A stretch of DNA of 64,000 nt from positions 1 to 64,000 of the forward strand of contig CAUYUJ010004322.1 of NCBI GenBank assembly GCA_963575745.1, read 5' to 3'. This DNA is from Prorocentrum cordatum. Taxonomy: Eukaryota; Sar; Dinophyceae; Prorocentrales; Prorocentraceae. Shown here piece by piece: positions 50,819-61,005 of the stretch (position 1 is its first letter; every line of letters starts with the position of its first letter). Position numbers and translations under genes: made by a program. The notes below the pieces were generated by a model. That model saw only the letters and a list, made by a program, of their open reading frames with translations. It had not been told where the DNA came from and searched no databases.

Positions 50819-52217
50819 CGAAGCCTGTGCGGCGGGCCTGCGCCTGCGCGAAAGCGGCACCGAGGTCGTCGGGAGCGACTTGGCGGGGCTCCACGGCGTG
50901 GGCGTCTTCGACCCGCCCTGGGGCCAGGAGCGCGCTGCAGGGCCCAGCTGTGTCCGCATCCTCCTGGACGCTGGGGAGAACGTAGTTGGGGCCATCGAGT
51001 TCGGCACTAGCGAGTGGAGCGACCCCGTGGGCAGAGCAGGCGTACCTGGGCCTCCCGAGACGATGGCCAGGAGTGCGGATCCGCAGCTGCCCACCGAGCA
51101 GCCACTCGGGGCGCGAGCTCAGGAACGGGAGGAGACGGCAGCCAGGGGTGGTGCAGCCGCCACAGGCGTGAGCCGTGCCTCGCCCGTCTGCGCGGTGGTG
51201 CGGACCCAGTGGATCGGCGACTGGCACCTCGAGTCGGAGTGGTGCATGGTCATGGACCTCGGTGGCGCGTTCGACCCCATGTTCCTCGAGCCGCGGGCGA
51301 TGTGCTCGGGAGCAAGCACGTGCGCTCAGCAGGCTCGCTACCGCCATGAGAGGCGGGACCCCTCCTGCAGGCCCCTCTCGCTTCGGCAGTCGTTCGGGGA
51401 CGCCATCGGGCTGCGGTTCAGGCCAGGAGTCAAGTGGTACGTGAAGGAGCGGCGAGCACGAGGAGGTGGTGTTGGCGAACTCGACAGCGAGCAGTACGTC
51501 AAAGGCTCGGCCTCGAGCAGCGGAAGGCTCCCTCCTGCTGGCGGGATCGGCCAGGTGCGGTCCGCGGCGGCATCGGAGCCCCTGCAGGCTGGGGAGGCCC
51601 TCGGCGGCGGCGCTCCAGCCACGCGGCCCCGCCTGGAGGACAGCCGCTCGACGGGGGGCAGCACGGCCGCCCTCTCGGCCACCGCTGTCGCCTTCAGCGT
51701 CCTGGGGCACGTGCTCAGCTATGCCTGCGCGGGCGAAGGCGAGGGCGCCCAGGATATCGTGGCGTGCACCAAGCGTGGCGCCTACAAGGTGCTGGGCAGC
51801 CACGGGGGAGGCAAGTCTCGCCTGAAGGTGCAGTGCCCAGGGCCCAGCTACCTGACCAACAAGTCGGGCAGGAACCAGCGCAGCCTGTGGGAGCGAGGGC
51901 TCCATCCTGGTGGCAGGCCTCGAGCGGACAAGCAGAGGGTGAGAGCAGAGGGCATCCCTGCCTTGCGCTCGCAAGGGCCAGTGCCAGGACACGCCCAGGA
52001 GCGCTACCTGGAGTGGCCCGGCATGGGGGCGGAGCCTACAGGCGGAGCCTCAGCCGCGGCCAGCAGCTCGGGCAGCGGCCCAGCGGCTCCCGCGGCAGAG
52101 CAGGTAGTGGAGTCGGCGGCGGCCAGCCCGCCCCAGCAGCGGCTTGGCCCGAGTGCTGGCGCCATCGGCGCAAGCGGGGCCGCCGAGGAGGAGCTTGCAG
52201 CCGCGGGGCCCGCCTAG
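50589..52217 (+). CDS. SL gene 1, ORF-B: unknown protein with one hydrophobic segment (542 aa)
   Basis: The ATG at 50589 is conserved in the second copy (53982). The frame is actually open from the ATG at 49515 next to the SL remnant, which would give 900 aa, but the part before about 50700 overlaps ORF-A and looks compositional. A hydrophobic segment TWLPWLLILLAGPLGAA lies about residues 51-67 (signal anchor or TM). Downstream conserved stretches include IEFGTSEWSDPVGRAGVPG, MVMDLGGAFDPMFL and a C-terminal region SHGGGKSRLKVQCPGPSYLT followed by NKSGRNQRSLWERGLHPGG. The GGGKS is not in a P-loop context I can defend. It ends at TAG 52215; copy 2 continues 30 codons further with an Arg-rich tail whose DNA is still visible after this stop. 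Function unknown. Confidence 0.65.
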   Translation: MAISRTAAAPGSPSQQRGEAAPSGAARRWASGQRWPMHASGSWRQRQRTWLPWLLILLAGPLGAASEGRSQGQRVPSEACAAGLRLRESGTEVVGSDLAGLHGVGVFDPPWGQERAAGPSCVRILLDAGENVVGAIEFGTSEWSDPVGRAGVPGPPETMARSADPQLPTEQPLGARAQEREETAARGGAAATGVSRASPVCAVVRTQWIGDWHLESEWCMVMDLGGAFDPMFLEPRAMCSGASTCAQQARYRHERRDPSCRPLSLRQSFGDAIGLRFRPGVKWYVKERRARGGGVGELDSEQYVKGSASSSGRLPPAGGIGQVRSAAASEPLQAGEALGGGAPATRPRLEDSRSTGGSTAALSATAVAFSVLGHVLSYACAGEGEGAQDIVACTKRGAYKVLGSHGGGKSRLKVQCPGPSYLTNKSGRNQRSLWERGLHPGGRPRADKQRVRAEGIPALRSQGPVPGHAQERYLEWPGMGAEPTGGASAAASSSGSGPAAPAAEQVVESAAASPPQQRLGPSAGAIGASGAAEEELAAAGPA

Positions 52218-52453
52218 CGGCGGCCTGATGGGCCGTAGGGTCCGCCGCCGCCTGGCGCGCCGCGGTTCGGATTCGTCGGGGAGTGATTGAAGGCCCTCCC
52301 GCCTGTCCGCCCGCGTCTGTTGCTCCCGTGTGAGTAGGCGCGCGAGGCTCGCTTGCTTGGGGCTCGGCGTCTCTCGGGAACTTTGGCCCCGCCTGGCCCT
52401 GTCCCCGTTTTCTTTTCCTTTCGCCTTTAAGGCCCCGGCTATAATTATAACGC
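52218..52453 (+). other. 3' flank of gene 1 ending in shared terminal block
   Basis: GCGTCTCTCGGGAACTTTGG and CCTGGCCCTGTCCCCGTTTT are shared with the flank of gene 2. The block CCTTTAAGGCCCCGGCTATA (52423-52453) corresponds to GCCTTGAGGGCCCCGTCTTT after gene 2 and GCCTTGAAGGCCCCGTCTTT after gene 3. In all three cases the AGCACGGCAG minisatellite starts immediately after it. Confidence 0.85.
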
Positions 52454-52903
52454 GCAGGAGCATGACAGACCGCGCAGGAGCACGGCAGAAGACACAAACC
52501 ATATATGAGCACGGCAGAATCAGCAGAAGCGCGGCAGAACACACAGGAGCACGGCAGTACACACAGGAGCACAACAGAACACACAGGAGCATGGCATAGC
52601 TCACGGCAGAACACACAGGAGCACGGCAAAAGACACAGGAGCACGGCAGAACACAGAGTACAGAGGAGCACGGCAGAACACAGAGTACAGAGGAGCACGG
52701 CAGAACACACAGGAGCATGGCAGAACGCACAGGTTCTCGGCAGATCACACAAAACACATAGGAGCACGGCAGAATAAGCAGTAACACGGCAGAACACACA
52801 GGAGCACGGCGGAACACACAGGAGCATGACAGAACACATAGGAGCACGGCAGAGTAGGAGCACGGCAGAGTACACAGGAGCACGGCAGAACACACAGAAG
52901 CAC
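52454..52903. repeat. 20-bp minisatellite, locus 2
   Basis: About twenty units of AGCACGGCAGAACACACAGG run between the terminal block of gene 1 and the spliced leader of gene 2. Confidence 0.95.
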
Positions 52904-52904
52904 A

Positions 52905-52926
52905 TCCGTAGCCATTTTGGCTCAAG
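52905..52926 (+). other. Intact 22-nt DinoSL in front of gene 2
   Basis: A perfect full-length match to the dinoflagellate spliced leader with T in the variable first position (TCCGTAGCCATTTTGGCT, then CAAG). It is followed by GCCATGGAG as in gene 1. No donor GT follows, so this is the exon in a retroposed mRNA and not an SL RNA gene. Confidence 0.96.
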
Positions 52927-53069
52927 GCCATGGAGAACCCGACGACCGCGAGTCGTTCGCGGCGCTCTGAGCGCGAGGGTCTCCGCGCTTTGGGCCAGTG
53001 CACTTCGAGTTTGTGCTTCCTGCTTTCGCGGCGCGGAGGCGCGGCCCCTCGGCCAGCTCTGCAGCGGCC

Positions 53070-54211
53070 ATGGCGAGGCCCCCATGCGGCGGCGGCAGCA
53101 GCAGGCGCGGCAAGTCCTACTGGATGTGCAGCTGCGGAGGATGGAACGGGGGTCGGCGCGCCTCGTGTCTTGGCTGTGGGCATGCGGCTCCGCCCTGGGC
53201 GCTGGGAATGTCCCCCGCCAAGGCGAGGCCCAAGGCAGACAAAGACGGATGGGTGGATCAGCCACGTGGGCGCCGTGCCCAGAGGCAGGCCCGCAGCGCG
53301 GCCTCGCGGGGAGCCTCCGCCAAGTCGCAGACCTCGGCGTCGGCAGCGAGTGGGCGCCCAGCGGTGGAGGCGCGCGGCAGTCGAGCAGCTCGAGGCGCTG
53401 CAGGCCGAGCCGCCTGACGGCGTGGACGGTTGCTTCACCGACGTCGTGGCCAGCCAGCTGGGGGCGAAGCGCGCCGAGTTGGTCAGGGCCCACAAGGCGG
53501 CAGCAGAGCAGAAGGCCTCCTCCCTGCCACGGGCGGCGCAGCTCCACAGGGCGGCGAACGCCATCAGCAGGGGTGGGAAGCGGCTCCGAGCAGCCCGCCT
53601 GGAGCTCGAGCAGAAGCAGGCGGCGCGTAGCCTCGTCGAGGCCCAGCTCCAGAAGGCCCAGGAGGAGCTTGCGGAGCTCGACGCGGAGGTTGAGGGGGCG
53701 AGCCGTGCGCTCCTGGTGCTCGAGGAGGCAGCCCGCGATGGGGGCCGAGGCGATGCGCCGCCAGCGCGCTGCCGAGTGGGCAGGAGCCAGCCAGGTGCCA
53801 GGGCTCCTCATGCAGCTGGAGAAGTTGCCCGAGGCCTGGGGCTCCAGCAACTTCGAGGTGGCCTGGGCAGCCATCCGCACCCAGGTGGAGGCGGTGCAGG
53901 CGCAGCTCGCGGGGGCACCTGTGGCCCCCAAGCGTGCGCCGTGGGCTGAGTCCTGCCCAATGGAGGAGATCAGCAGCGACGATGGCGATCTCGCAGGTAG
54001 CGGTAGCTCCTGGCAGCCACAGCCAGCCGCAGAGCGAGGCCAAGCTGAGCGGCGTGGCAAGGCGGATGGCGAGTGGCCGACGGTGGCCCAGGCATGCAAG
54101 CGGGAGCTGGCTGCAGAGGCAGCGGACCTGGCTCCTCTGGCTGCTCGTCATGCTGGCCGCGCCGCTGGGGGCCGCGTTGGAGGAGCGCAGCCAGGGCCAA
54201 CGAGTGCCTAG
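53070..54211 (+). pseudogene. SL gene 2, ORF-A: zinc-finger/coiled-coil protein, two frameshifts
   Basis: Second copy of 49655-50818, with ATG at 53070 and the finger YWMCSCGGWNGGRRASCLGCG intact. Around 53370 a deletion relative to copy 1 (which reads TPGGGGATAIERLQ there) shifts the frame; the coiled coil then continues in the next frame (VEQLEALQAEPPDG...). Near 53745 a second change (ARDGG) moves it again into the frame that ends at TAG 54209-54211 with GEWPTVAQACKRELAAEAA. Amino-acid identity with copy 1 along the repaired path is high, but the repaired product is not encoded as one frame. Pseudogenised ORF-A beside an open ORF-B suggests different constraint on the two halves, or assembly errors. 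Confidence 0.72.
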
Positions 54212-55733
54212 GGAGACCAGTGCGGCGGGCCTGCGCCAGCACGAGTGCGGCCGCGCCGATAGCGCCCTGGTGGAGCCCCACGGCATCGACGTTAGCGACC
54301 CGCCCAGGTACCTGGGGCACGCCGCAGGGCCCAGCATTGTCCTCATGCCCCAGGGCGCGGAGCAGAACGAGGTCGGGGCCCACGTGATCGGCACTAGCGA
54401 GTGGAGCGACCCCATTGGCCAAGCAGGCGTACCTGGGCATCCCGAGGCGATGGCAATGAGTGCGGACCTGCAGCAGCCAGCCGAGCTGCCACTCAGGGTA
54501 CGCGCTCGGAGGCTGGAGGCGGTAGCAGCCAGGCGCGCCAGGGCCGCCACTGCGGTGCGCTGTGCCTCGCCCGCCGACGCGGTGGTGCGGTCCCTGGAGC
54601 GGTTCGGCTGGTGCGTCGAGTCGGAGCGGAGAATGGTCGTGGACCTCGGCGACGAGTTCGATCCCGTGTTCCTCGGGCCTCGGGCGAGGAGCTTTGAGGC
54701 AAGCTCGGTTGCTCTGCAGGCCTCCAACCGCCATGAGAGGCAGAAGCTCAGCTGCGACCCCCTCTTGCTGCGGCTGTTGTTCGGGGACGCCATCGGACAA
54801 TTGCTCGGGCCAGGAATCGAGCTGTACGTGAAGGGGCAGCATGTGCGAGGTGCCTACATCTCCAACGCACACTGGACGATGAGGGTCTGGAGGCTTCGGC
54901 AGCCAGTCGATGGCAGGCTCAACGGCAAGCTGTACCTCGACGGCTCGGCCAAGAGTAGCGAAGGGCTCCCCCCTGCTGGCGAGCGCCGCCAGGTGCTGGC
55001 CGCTGCGGCTGCGGAGCCTCCTCTGGCTGGAGAGGCCCTCGGCGGCGGCGCTCCTGCCAGGCGGCCACTCCTGGAGAGCAGCCGCTCGACGGGGAGCAGT
55101 GCGGCAGCCCTCTCGGCTACCGCTGTCGCCTTCAGCATCCTGGGGCACGCGCTCAGCTACGCCTGCGCGGGCGAAGGCGAGGACGCCCAGGAGATCGTGG
55201 CCTGCTCCAAGCGCGGCGCCCACAAGGTGCTGGGCAGCCACGCGGGAGGCAAGTCTCGCCTGAAGGTGCAGTGCCCAGGGCCCAGCTACCTGACCAACAA
55301 GTCAGGCAGGAACCAGCGCAGCCTGTGGGGGCGAGGGCTCCATCCTGGAGGCAGGCCGCGAGCGGGCAAGCAGAGAGTGAAGGGAGAGGGCATCCCTGCC
55401 TTGCGCTCGCAAGGGCCGGCGCCAGGGCATGCCCAGGAGCGCTACCTGAAATGGCTCGGCATGGAGGCGGAGCCTGCAGGCAAGGCCTCAGCTGCGGCCA
55501 GCAGCTCTGGCAGCGGCCCAGCGGCCCCCGCGGCGGCGTTGGCGGCGGAGGAGGCTGCGGCTGCCAGCCTGCCCCAGCAGCGTCCAGGCCTGACGAGTGC
55601 TGGGCCCCTCGGCGCAAACGAGGCCACCGAGGAGGTGAGCGCTGCCGCGGGCGCAGCGGCGAGCGACGGCCAGATGAGCCGCAGGGTCCGCCGCCGTCTG
55701 GCGCGCCGCGGCCTGGAGTCTGAGAGTGAGTGA
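53982..55733 (+). CDS. SL gene 2, ORF-B: unknown protein with one hydrophobic segment (583 aa)
   Basis: Paralogue of 50589-52217 from the conserved ATG (MAISQVAVAPG). The hydrophobic stretch TWLLWLLVMLAAPLGAA occupies the same position. Conserved blocks are GTSEWSDPIGQAGVPGHPE, MVVDLGDEFDPVFLGPRAR, ALSATAVAFSILGHALSYAC and KSRLKVQCPGPSYLTNKSGR. It ends with MSRRVRRRLARRGLESESE, a basic tail that is out of frame in copy 1. Relative to copy 1 it has extra residues in the middle (GAYISNAHWTMRVWRLRQPV). The frame is open throughout despite many substitutions, which argues for coding constraint on this half. No known domain was recognised. It overlaps the end of ORF-A by 230 nt exactly as in copy 1. 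Confidence 0.68.
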   Translation: MAISQVAVAPGSHSQPQSEAKLSGVARRMASGRRWPRHASGSWLQRQRTWLLWLLVMLAAPLGAALEERSQGQRVPRETSAAGLRQHECGRADSALVEPHGIDVSDPPRYLGHAAGPSIVLMPQGAEQNEVGAHVIGTSEWSDPIGQAGVPGHPEAMAMSADLQQPAELPLRVRARRLEAVAARRARAATAVRCASPADAVVRSLERFGWCVESERRMVVDLGDEFDPVFLGPRARSFEASSVALQASNRHERQKLSCDPLLLRLLFGDAIGQLLGPGIELYVKGQHVRGAYISNAHWTMRVWRLRQPVDGRLNGKLYLDGSAKSSEGLPPAGERRQVLAAAAAEPPLAGEALGGGAPARRPLLESSRSTGSSAAALSATAVAFSILGHALSYACAGEGEDAQEIVACSKRGAHKVLGSHAGGKSRLKVQCPGPSYLTNKSGRNQRSLWGRGLHPGGRPRAGKQRVKGEGIPALRSQGPAPGHAQERYLKWLGMEAEPAGKASAAASSSGSGPAAPAAALAAEEAAAASLPQQRPGLTSAGPLGANEATEEVSAAAGAAASDGQMSRRVRRRLARRGLESESE

Positions 55734-56319
55734 AGGCTTCCCTGCCTTTCCGCCAGCGCCTGCTGCTCCCTTGTGAGTAGGCTCGCGTGTCTGGCGTTGT
55801 TTGGGACTCGGCGTCTCTCGGGAACTTTGGTCCCGCCTGGCCCTGTCCCCGTTTTCCTCCCCTGCCCTGTGCCTTGAGGGCCCCGTCTTTAACTTTAATT
55901 TTAACTTTAACACGCAGAAGCACGGCAGAACACCCAGGAGCACGGCAGAACCTACGGAACATCTATTCTTACAGGCGCACGCACATAGGCACACGCACAC
56001 AGACACACGCACACGCACACGCCCATGCACACGCACATACAGACACATGCACACACGCACGCACACGCACAATCAGAGAGGCAACATACGTTCACGCAGA
56101 CCACAGGAGCACGGCAGAGCAGCACGGCATAGCACAGCAGTGCCGCAGACCACCGTCCACGGACACACATGCACATATTCCTTGCACGCACGCGCCCGCG
56201 CAAACGCACGCACGCCACGACATATCTGCACGGCAGACCAACCAAAGAGCATACTTCACATGCCTAGTGGACAAAAGCGACGCTTCCCGTTCTTGTCTGG
56301 TCAGGTTACCCAGAATGGC
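55734..56319 (+). other. 3' flank of gene 2, terminal block, minisatellite stub and (CACACG)n
   Basis: Shared 3' sequence runs to the block at 55871-55912 (GGCCCCGTCTTTAACTTTAA), followed by two units of the AGCACGGCAG minisatellite, a (CACACG)n microsatellite (55975-56090) and a segment 56120-56315 that is duplicated at about 60830-61005 (ends CGCTTCCCGTTCTTGTCTGG). Confidence 0.82.
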
Positions 56320-58300
56320 CATTTCGCTTGAGACATCCTCACACAATGGAGATTTCGGAGGATCTATTTCAGGGCACTTCATGTCAAACAATGAAGCTCT
56401 CGCTGCAGACATCCTCGAACCATTCAGATCTTGAGATCTCTTGCGAAATTCGCCGATCTCCAAACATGAGTGTTCCGCCTGATGCGTCCTCGAACAAACT
56501 AAATGCCGACGAGCTGTCATTCGACCACTTTTGTTAAACATTTAGCTCTCGTCCGAGACATCCTCGAACAACGGAGATGTCCACACAGTTTGCGAATTCG
56601 TCGTGTTCTAAACCACGAGGCCCCCGCCTGAGACATCCTCCAAACAATGCGATGTGCAATAAGCTGTCTTCCGACAAAGATTGAAGGCATCCTCTGGAGG
56701 ATTCCCAAGACGACCCAAGGGGCAAATTGTTTGCAAACAAATTGTCTTTCAACGTTTCGCTCAAACGTACGCGTTTCGCTCGAAACATCATCAACATTTG
56801 CATCGTCGTCGTCGTCGTCGTTGTCGTCGTCGTTGTCATTATCATCGTCATCGTCGTTGCCGTCATCCTTCTCCTCGTCATTGTCGTCGTCGTTATCGTC
56901 ACTGTCTTCGTCAACATCGTCGTCGTCGTCATCATTGCCGTCGTCGTCGCCGTCGTTATTGTCGTCGTCGTCATCGTAGATGCGCCAGCGGGAGGTGCGC
57001 CTCGTCTGAACTCGCGCGGAAAGTAGACTCGACCAGACATAGGGGAACGCGAGGGGGGGAGGGTTGCGGGTCTGGAGGCGGATAATGGATAATGCCGAGA
57101 TGCGCCAGCGGGAGGTGCGCCTCGTCTGAACTCGTGCGGAACGTAAACTCGACCTGACATGTGGGAACGCGAGTGGGGAGGTTGGGGGTCTGGAGACGGA
57201 TAATGCCGAGATGCGCCAGCGGGGGGTGCGCCTCGTCTGAACTCGCGCGGAAAGTAAACTGCACTTGACATGGGGGACCGCGAGTGGGGAGGCTGGGGGT
57301 CTGGAGACGGATGATGCCGAGATGCGCTCCCGCAAAGCTCGTCGCTTTCACGCGCTCCCTGTTCATGTCAAGAAAGGTTCCTCAAAATAGCGATTTCACT
57401 TGAGACGTCCTCACACAAGTGATATCTTCGCGACATCACGTGAAGCAAAAACAGGCGTTTCGCTCGAGACATCCTCGAGTAGCTGATCGCCGCGAAATTC
57501 ATTACTCTGTAACAGTTGGCGTTTCGCCTGAGGCATCCTAGCCAAAATGAGATGCCGACGGAGGTGTATTACTACATCTTATGTTTAAAGCCACGTTTTC
57601 GCTAGGGACATCCTCAGACAATGACCGCCAGCATGCCAGACCCCAAAAAGAGCACGGCAGACCATTTGCATTTCGTTGGGGACATCCTCAACACAACGAG
57701 ATCTTTTCAACATCGTCTTGACATCGTTCTTGAAGTGTTTCAAGATGAAGAAATGCGAGCCCAAAAAGAACCCCAAGATGGTTCCAAGAGCGCCCTGAAG
57801 ACCGCCGAGCCTGACGATTTCGCTAGGGACATCCTCAAACACCTGAAGCAATGCAACTGCATCGTTTTGAAAACTGCTGTTCTAACATCGTCTTGAAATC
57901 GATCCTGAAAAGGCTTCCAGACGGCCCAAGCCAGCCTTCTAACAGTGACGATTTCGCTTGGGACATCCTCAAACAAAGATATGTGTATGAGATCGCGCTG
58001 TCATCATTTTTGATGGCATCGAGGCGGCCCCGAACGAGCCCCAACATGACTCCAAGAGCGCCCTCGAGGCGACCCCACATGCGCATTTCGTTTGATACAT
58101 CCTCACAGCAATGAGTTGTTCGCAACATCTCCTTTTACATAAACACGAGTTTCGCCAGAGAAATCCACCATGAAAACGGGGCTATCTCCTGAGACATCCT
58201 CGACAGCATGAGATGTTGAAAAGGTTGATTTAAATCCCATGCATGTTGAAACAGAGCTTTTCGCTTGAGACATCTTCAAAACATGGACAGGATAATCACA
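56320..58300. repeat. GAGACATCCTC repeat clusters 2 and 3 around a (GTC)n tract and a 111-120 bp tandem repeat
   Basis: Clusters of TTTCGCTTGAGACATCCTC occupy 56320-56680 and 57385-58280. 56800-56975 is (GTC)n/(GTT)n. Three units of 111-120 bp start ATGCGCCAGCGGGAGGTGCG at 56980, 57100 and 57211. No gene is seen in this 2 kb. Confidence 0.85.
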
Positions 58301-58309
58301 TGCCAACAC

Positions 58310-59090
58310 ACGGAAGCATGACAAAACGCGTGGGAGCACGGCAGAATACAGAAGCACGGCAGACCACACAGGAGCACGGCATATTACAAAGAACGTACAG
58401 GAGCACGGCATGACACACAGGAGCACGGCAGACCACACAGGAGCAAGGCAGAACACACAGGAGCATTAGGAGCACGGCAGACCACACATAATACATAGGA
58501 GCACGGCAGCGTAGACAGGAACACGGGAGAGCACGCAGGAGCACGGCAAAACATCCGGAACGCACAGGAACATTGCATACCACACAGGAGCACGGCATAA
58601 CAACAGGAGCACGGCAGATAACGCAGGAGCATGGCAGAACCCAAAGAACACACGGGAGCACGGCAGAACACACAGGAGCATGGCAGACCACAGGAGCACG
58701 GCAGAATACGCAGGAACACGAGGAGCACGGCTGGACATACAGCATACACAGGAGCACGGCAGAACAAGCAGAAACTTGGCAGAACACGCAGAATCGCGGC
58801 AGACCACGCAGGAGCATGGAACAGCACGTAGGAACACGGCAGAGCACGCATGACCACGGCAGAACATGCAGCAGCACGGCAGAACAAGCAGGGGCACGGC
58901 AGAACACGCAGGAGCGCGGCGGACAAAGAACACACGGGAACACGGCAGAGCACAGAGGAGCGCACAGGAGCACGGCAGAGCACATATGAGCGCGGCAGAA
59001 CACGGCAGAACACACAGAATACACAGGAGCACGGCAGAGCACATGAGTACACGGCAGAACACGCAGGAGCACGGCAGAACACACCGAACA
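58310..59090. repeat. 20-bp minisatellite, locus 3
   Basis: About 38 degenerate copies of AGCACGGCAGAACACACAGG run up to the SL remnant of gene 3. Confidence 0.95.
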
Positions 59091-59092
59091 CC

Positions 59093-59128
59093 CCGTAGTC
59101 ATTTTGGCTCAAGCCATGCTGGCTCAAG
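59093..59128 (+). other. Tandem DinoSL remnants in front of gene 3
   Basis: CCGTAGTCATTTTGGCTCAA plus G (59093-59113) matches SL positions 2-22 with one change. It is followed without a gap by CCATGCTGGCTCAAG (59114-59128), which matches the last 15 nt of the SL with two changes. A truncated SL behind a full one is what is expected when a retroposed gene is trans-spliced again at the AG inside its own SL remnant and then copied back a second time. Confidence 0.88.
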
Positions 59129-59156
59129 GCTCCATGCGGGGTCCCCTGAGCTCGGC

Positions 59157-60299
59157 ATGGTGGCTGCGGGAGAGCCCCACCGTGGGGTGACCGGTGCGCG
59201 CGCGTCCGCCGACCGGCTCATTTTCAAGCTGAAGAACAGGCTGGTGGCCGCTGACCGCAAGGCTCTCGCCTTCGAGTCTGCGCTGCTGCACCTCTTCGGC
59301 GACGCGGAGGTTGCGGGGAGGGTCGCCTGTATTCTTCCTGCCCTCACGTCCCTCCTCGCGGGCGAGCGGCCCGAGGCGCTGGACATCCTTCGGCGCAACG
59401 TGGCGCTCCACTCCGAGGGGCCCTGCGGCGTGTCTCTGGTCTCAGCTGGCCATGCCGAGCTGCGCAAGGCCCAGAAGCACGCGCGTAGGCTCGAGGCGAG
59501 GAGGGCGGACACCCAGCCCGCGGCTCACGTGCTGTTGCAGGGCTCCCCGCCCCTCGAGGCCGAGAGCGGGCTCCGTCGTGACGCGCCCCCTTTCGTCCCG
59601 AGCTCGGGCTGCTGGGTGCCGCTGGACGGCTGCGGCCGCCTCTGCACGTGCGGCGCGACGTGCTACTCGTCGTGCTCCCCGCTGCCGCTCTCTGTTGAGG
59701 AGGTGTTCGAGGATCACGGCGACGAGGACTGTCCGTGTGGCGAGGCGGCGGCTGCTGAGTTTCCGACCAGGGGCGTCCCCCCCGCCCTGGTCGACAGCTC
59801 TGAGGGGGTGCGTGGGGCCGCGGGCCCGCCGCAGGGCGCCGTGCCAGTTTCGCAGCCTGGCAGTGCGACATCTCGTCGTGCCCCTGGCTGGTGGCTGGCG
59901 CGCGCGGCAGTCGCCAGAGTCTGGCTGGGGCCCTCGCTGGACGAGGACGCCGTCCCCGAGGCTGCGGGCGGTGTGCTGCGGGTGCGGAGAGTCCGCTTTG
60001 CAGATGCCCCGCGCGTTTTCGAGATTGGGAGCTGCTTGGGCATGTGTGGTATTCTTCGGCGGGGGAGCGCGCCAGGGATTCTGGGCCCCGCCTGGACGCG
60101 CCACGCAAATGCCGTTGACCTCATGCGCGTGATCGAGGGCGACTCCTTCGGCCTCAGGATTCCTCCCACACGGAGGCCGCTGCGTCATAGGGCGAGGTTC
60201 GCGGTCGGGCCTCGTCTGGTTGAAGCCCTTTCGCCTGGGATGTCAGTTGAGCGTGCCAGGGAGATCGATCGCCTTATCAGATTGTGCGGAGGACTGTAG
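59157..60299 (+). CDS. SL gene 3: unknown Cys-containing protein (380 aa)
   Basis: ATG 59157 is the first in-frame start after the double SL remnant; two earlier ATGs (59116, 59134) are in another frame. The protein has an N-terminal helical, Ala/Leu/Arg-rich region (about 20-140, including DRLIFKLKNRLVAADRK), a Cys cluster CGRLCTCGATCYSSC with a later DCPCGE (about 163-205), a Ser/Pro linker, and a C-terminal part (about 245-380) with WWLARAAVARVWLGPSLDED, VRRVRFAD and DRLIRLCGGL. No domain was recognised. Codon choice is G/C-ending like the RRM gene and unlike the flanking repeats, and the frame closes at TAG 60297 shortly before the shared terminal block, which supports a real gene. Confidence 0.72.
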   Translation: MVAAGEPHRGVTGARASADRLIFKLKNRLVAADRKALAFESALLHLFGDAEVAGRVACILPALTSLLAGERPEALDILRRNVALHSEGPCGVSLVSAGHAELRKAQKHARRLEARRADTQPAAHVLLQGSPPLEAESGLRRDAPPFVPSSGCWVPLDGCGRLCTCGATCYSSCSPLPLSVEEVFEDHGDEDCPCGEAAAAEFPTRGVPPALVDSSEGVRGAAGPPQGAVPVSQPGSATSRRAPGWWLARAAVARVWLGPSLDEDAVPEAAGGVLRVRRVRFADAPRVFEIGSCLGMCGILRRGSAPGILGPAWTRHANAVDLMRVIEGDSFGLRIPPTRRPLRHRARFAVGPRLVEALSPGMSVERAREIDRLIRLCGGL

Positions 60300-61005
60300 C
60301 TCGTATAGGCCCCGCAGTACACGCAGTGGGTTAGTGGATTAGTGCAGTTGCGAGTCGAATAGGATATGGTGTTGTGTCCTTTCTTTTCAGTGCTGCACTT
60401 GGTGTGGTCTTGTGTAGTGTATGCTATTGTCAGTGCTGCACTTGATGGTTGTCTTGTGTAGTATATACCAGAGGCTTCGCCTTCTGTCTGTGCTGCACGT
60501 GTCTGGGAGGGGGCCCAAGGCGGCCTCCTCTGTCTGCGTTCTGGCCACCACTTGCCTTGAAGGCCCCGTCTTTAACTTTAACGCACCGAACACAGGAGCA
60601 CGGCGGAACACACAGGAGCATGGCATAACACACAGGAGCACGGCAGAGCACGCAGGAGCACGGCCGGCCATGCAGGAACACGAGGAGCACGGCAGAACAC
60701 ACAGATGCACAGGAGCACGGCAGAATTCACAGGAATTCGGCAGAACACACAGGAGCGCGGCATATTACAAAAACGCACGTAGGAACACGACAAAACAAGC
60801 AGGAACATGGCAGAACACATGGGAGCACGACGCAACGCAGCAGGGCCGCATACCACCACGCACGGACGCACATGCACACATTTCACGCGCGCACGCGCAC
60901 GCGCAAACGCACGCACGCCACGACAGACTTGCACAGCGCACGCTATATTTCAGAAACCCAGGGCACACAAGAACGCTTCCCGTTCTTGTCTGGTCAGGTT
61001 TCCTC
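60300..61005 (+). other. 3' flank of gene 3, terminal block and minisatellite locus 4
   Basis: A short TGCTGCACTTG repeat (60390-60500) is followed by the terminal block GGCCCCGTCTTTAACTTTAA (60554-60586), the AGCACGGCAG minisatellite (60590-60830) and a second copy (60830-61005) of the segment at 56120-56315. Confidence 0.85.

Noticed and set aside
52905-52960. SL RNA gene
   Set aside because: No GT donor, Sm-like site or terminator follows the SL exon; the sequence continues straight into the gene leader.
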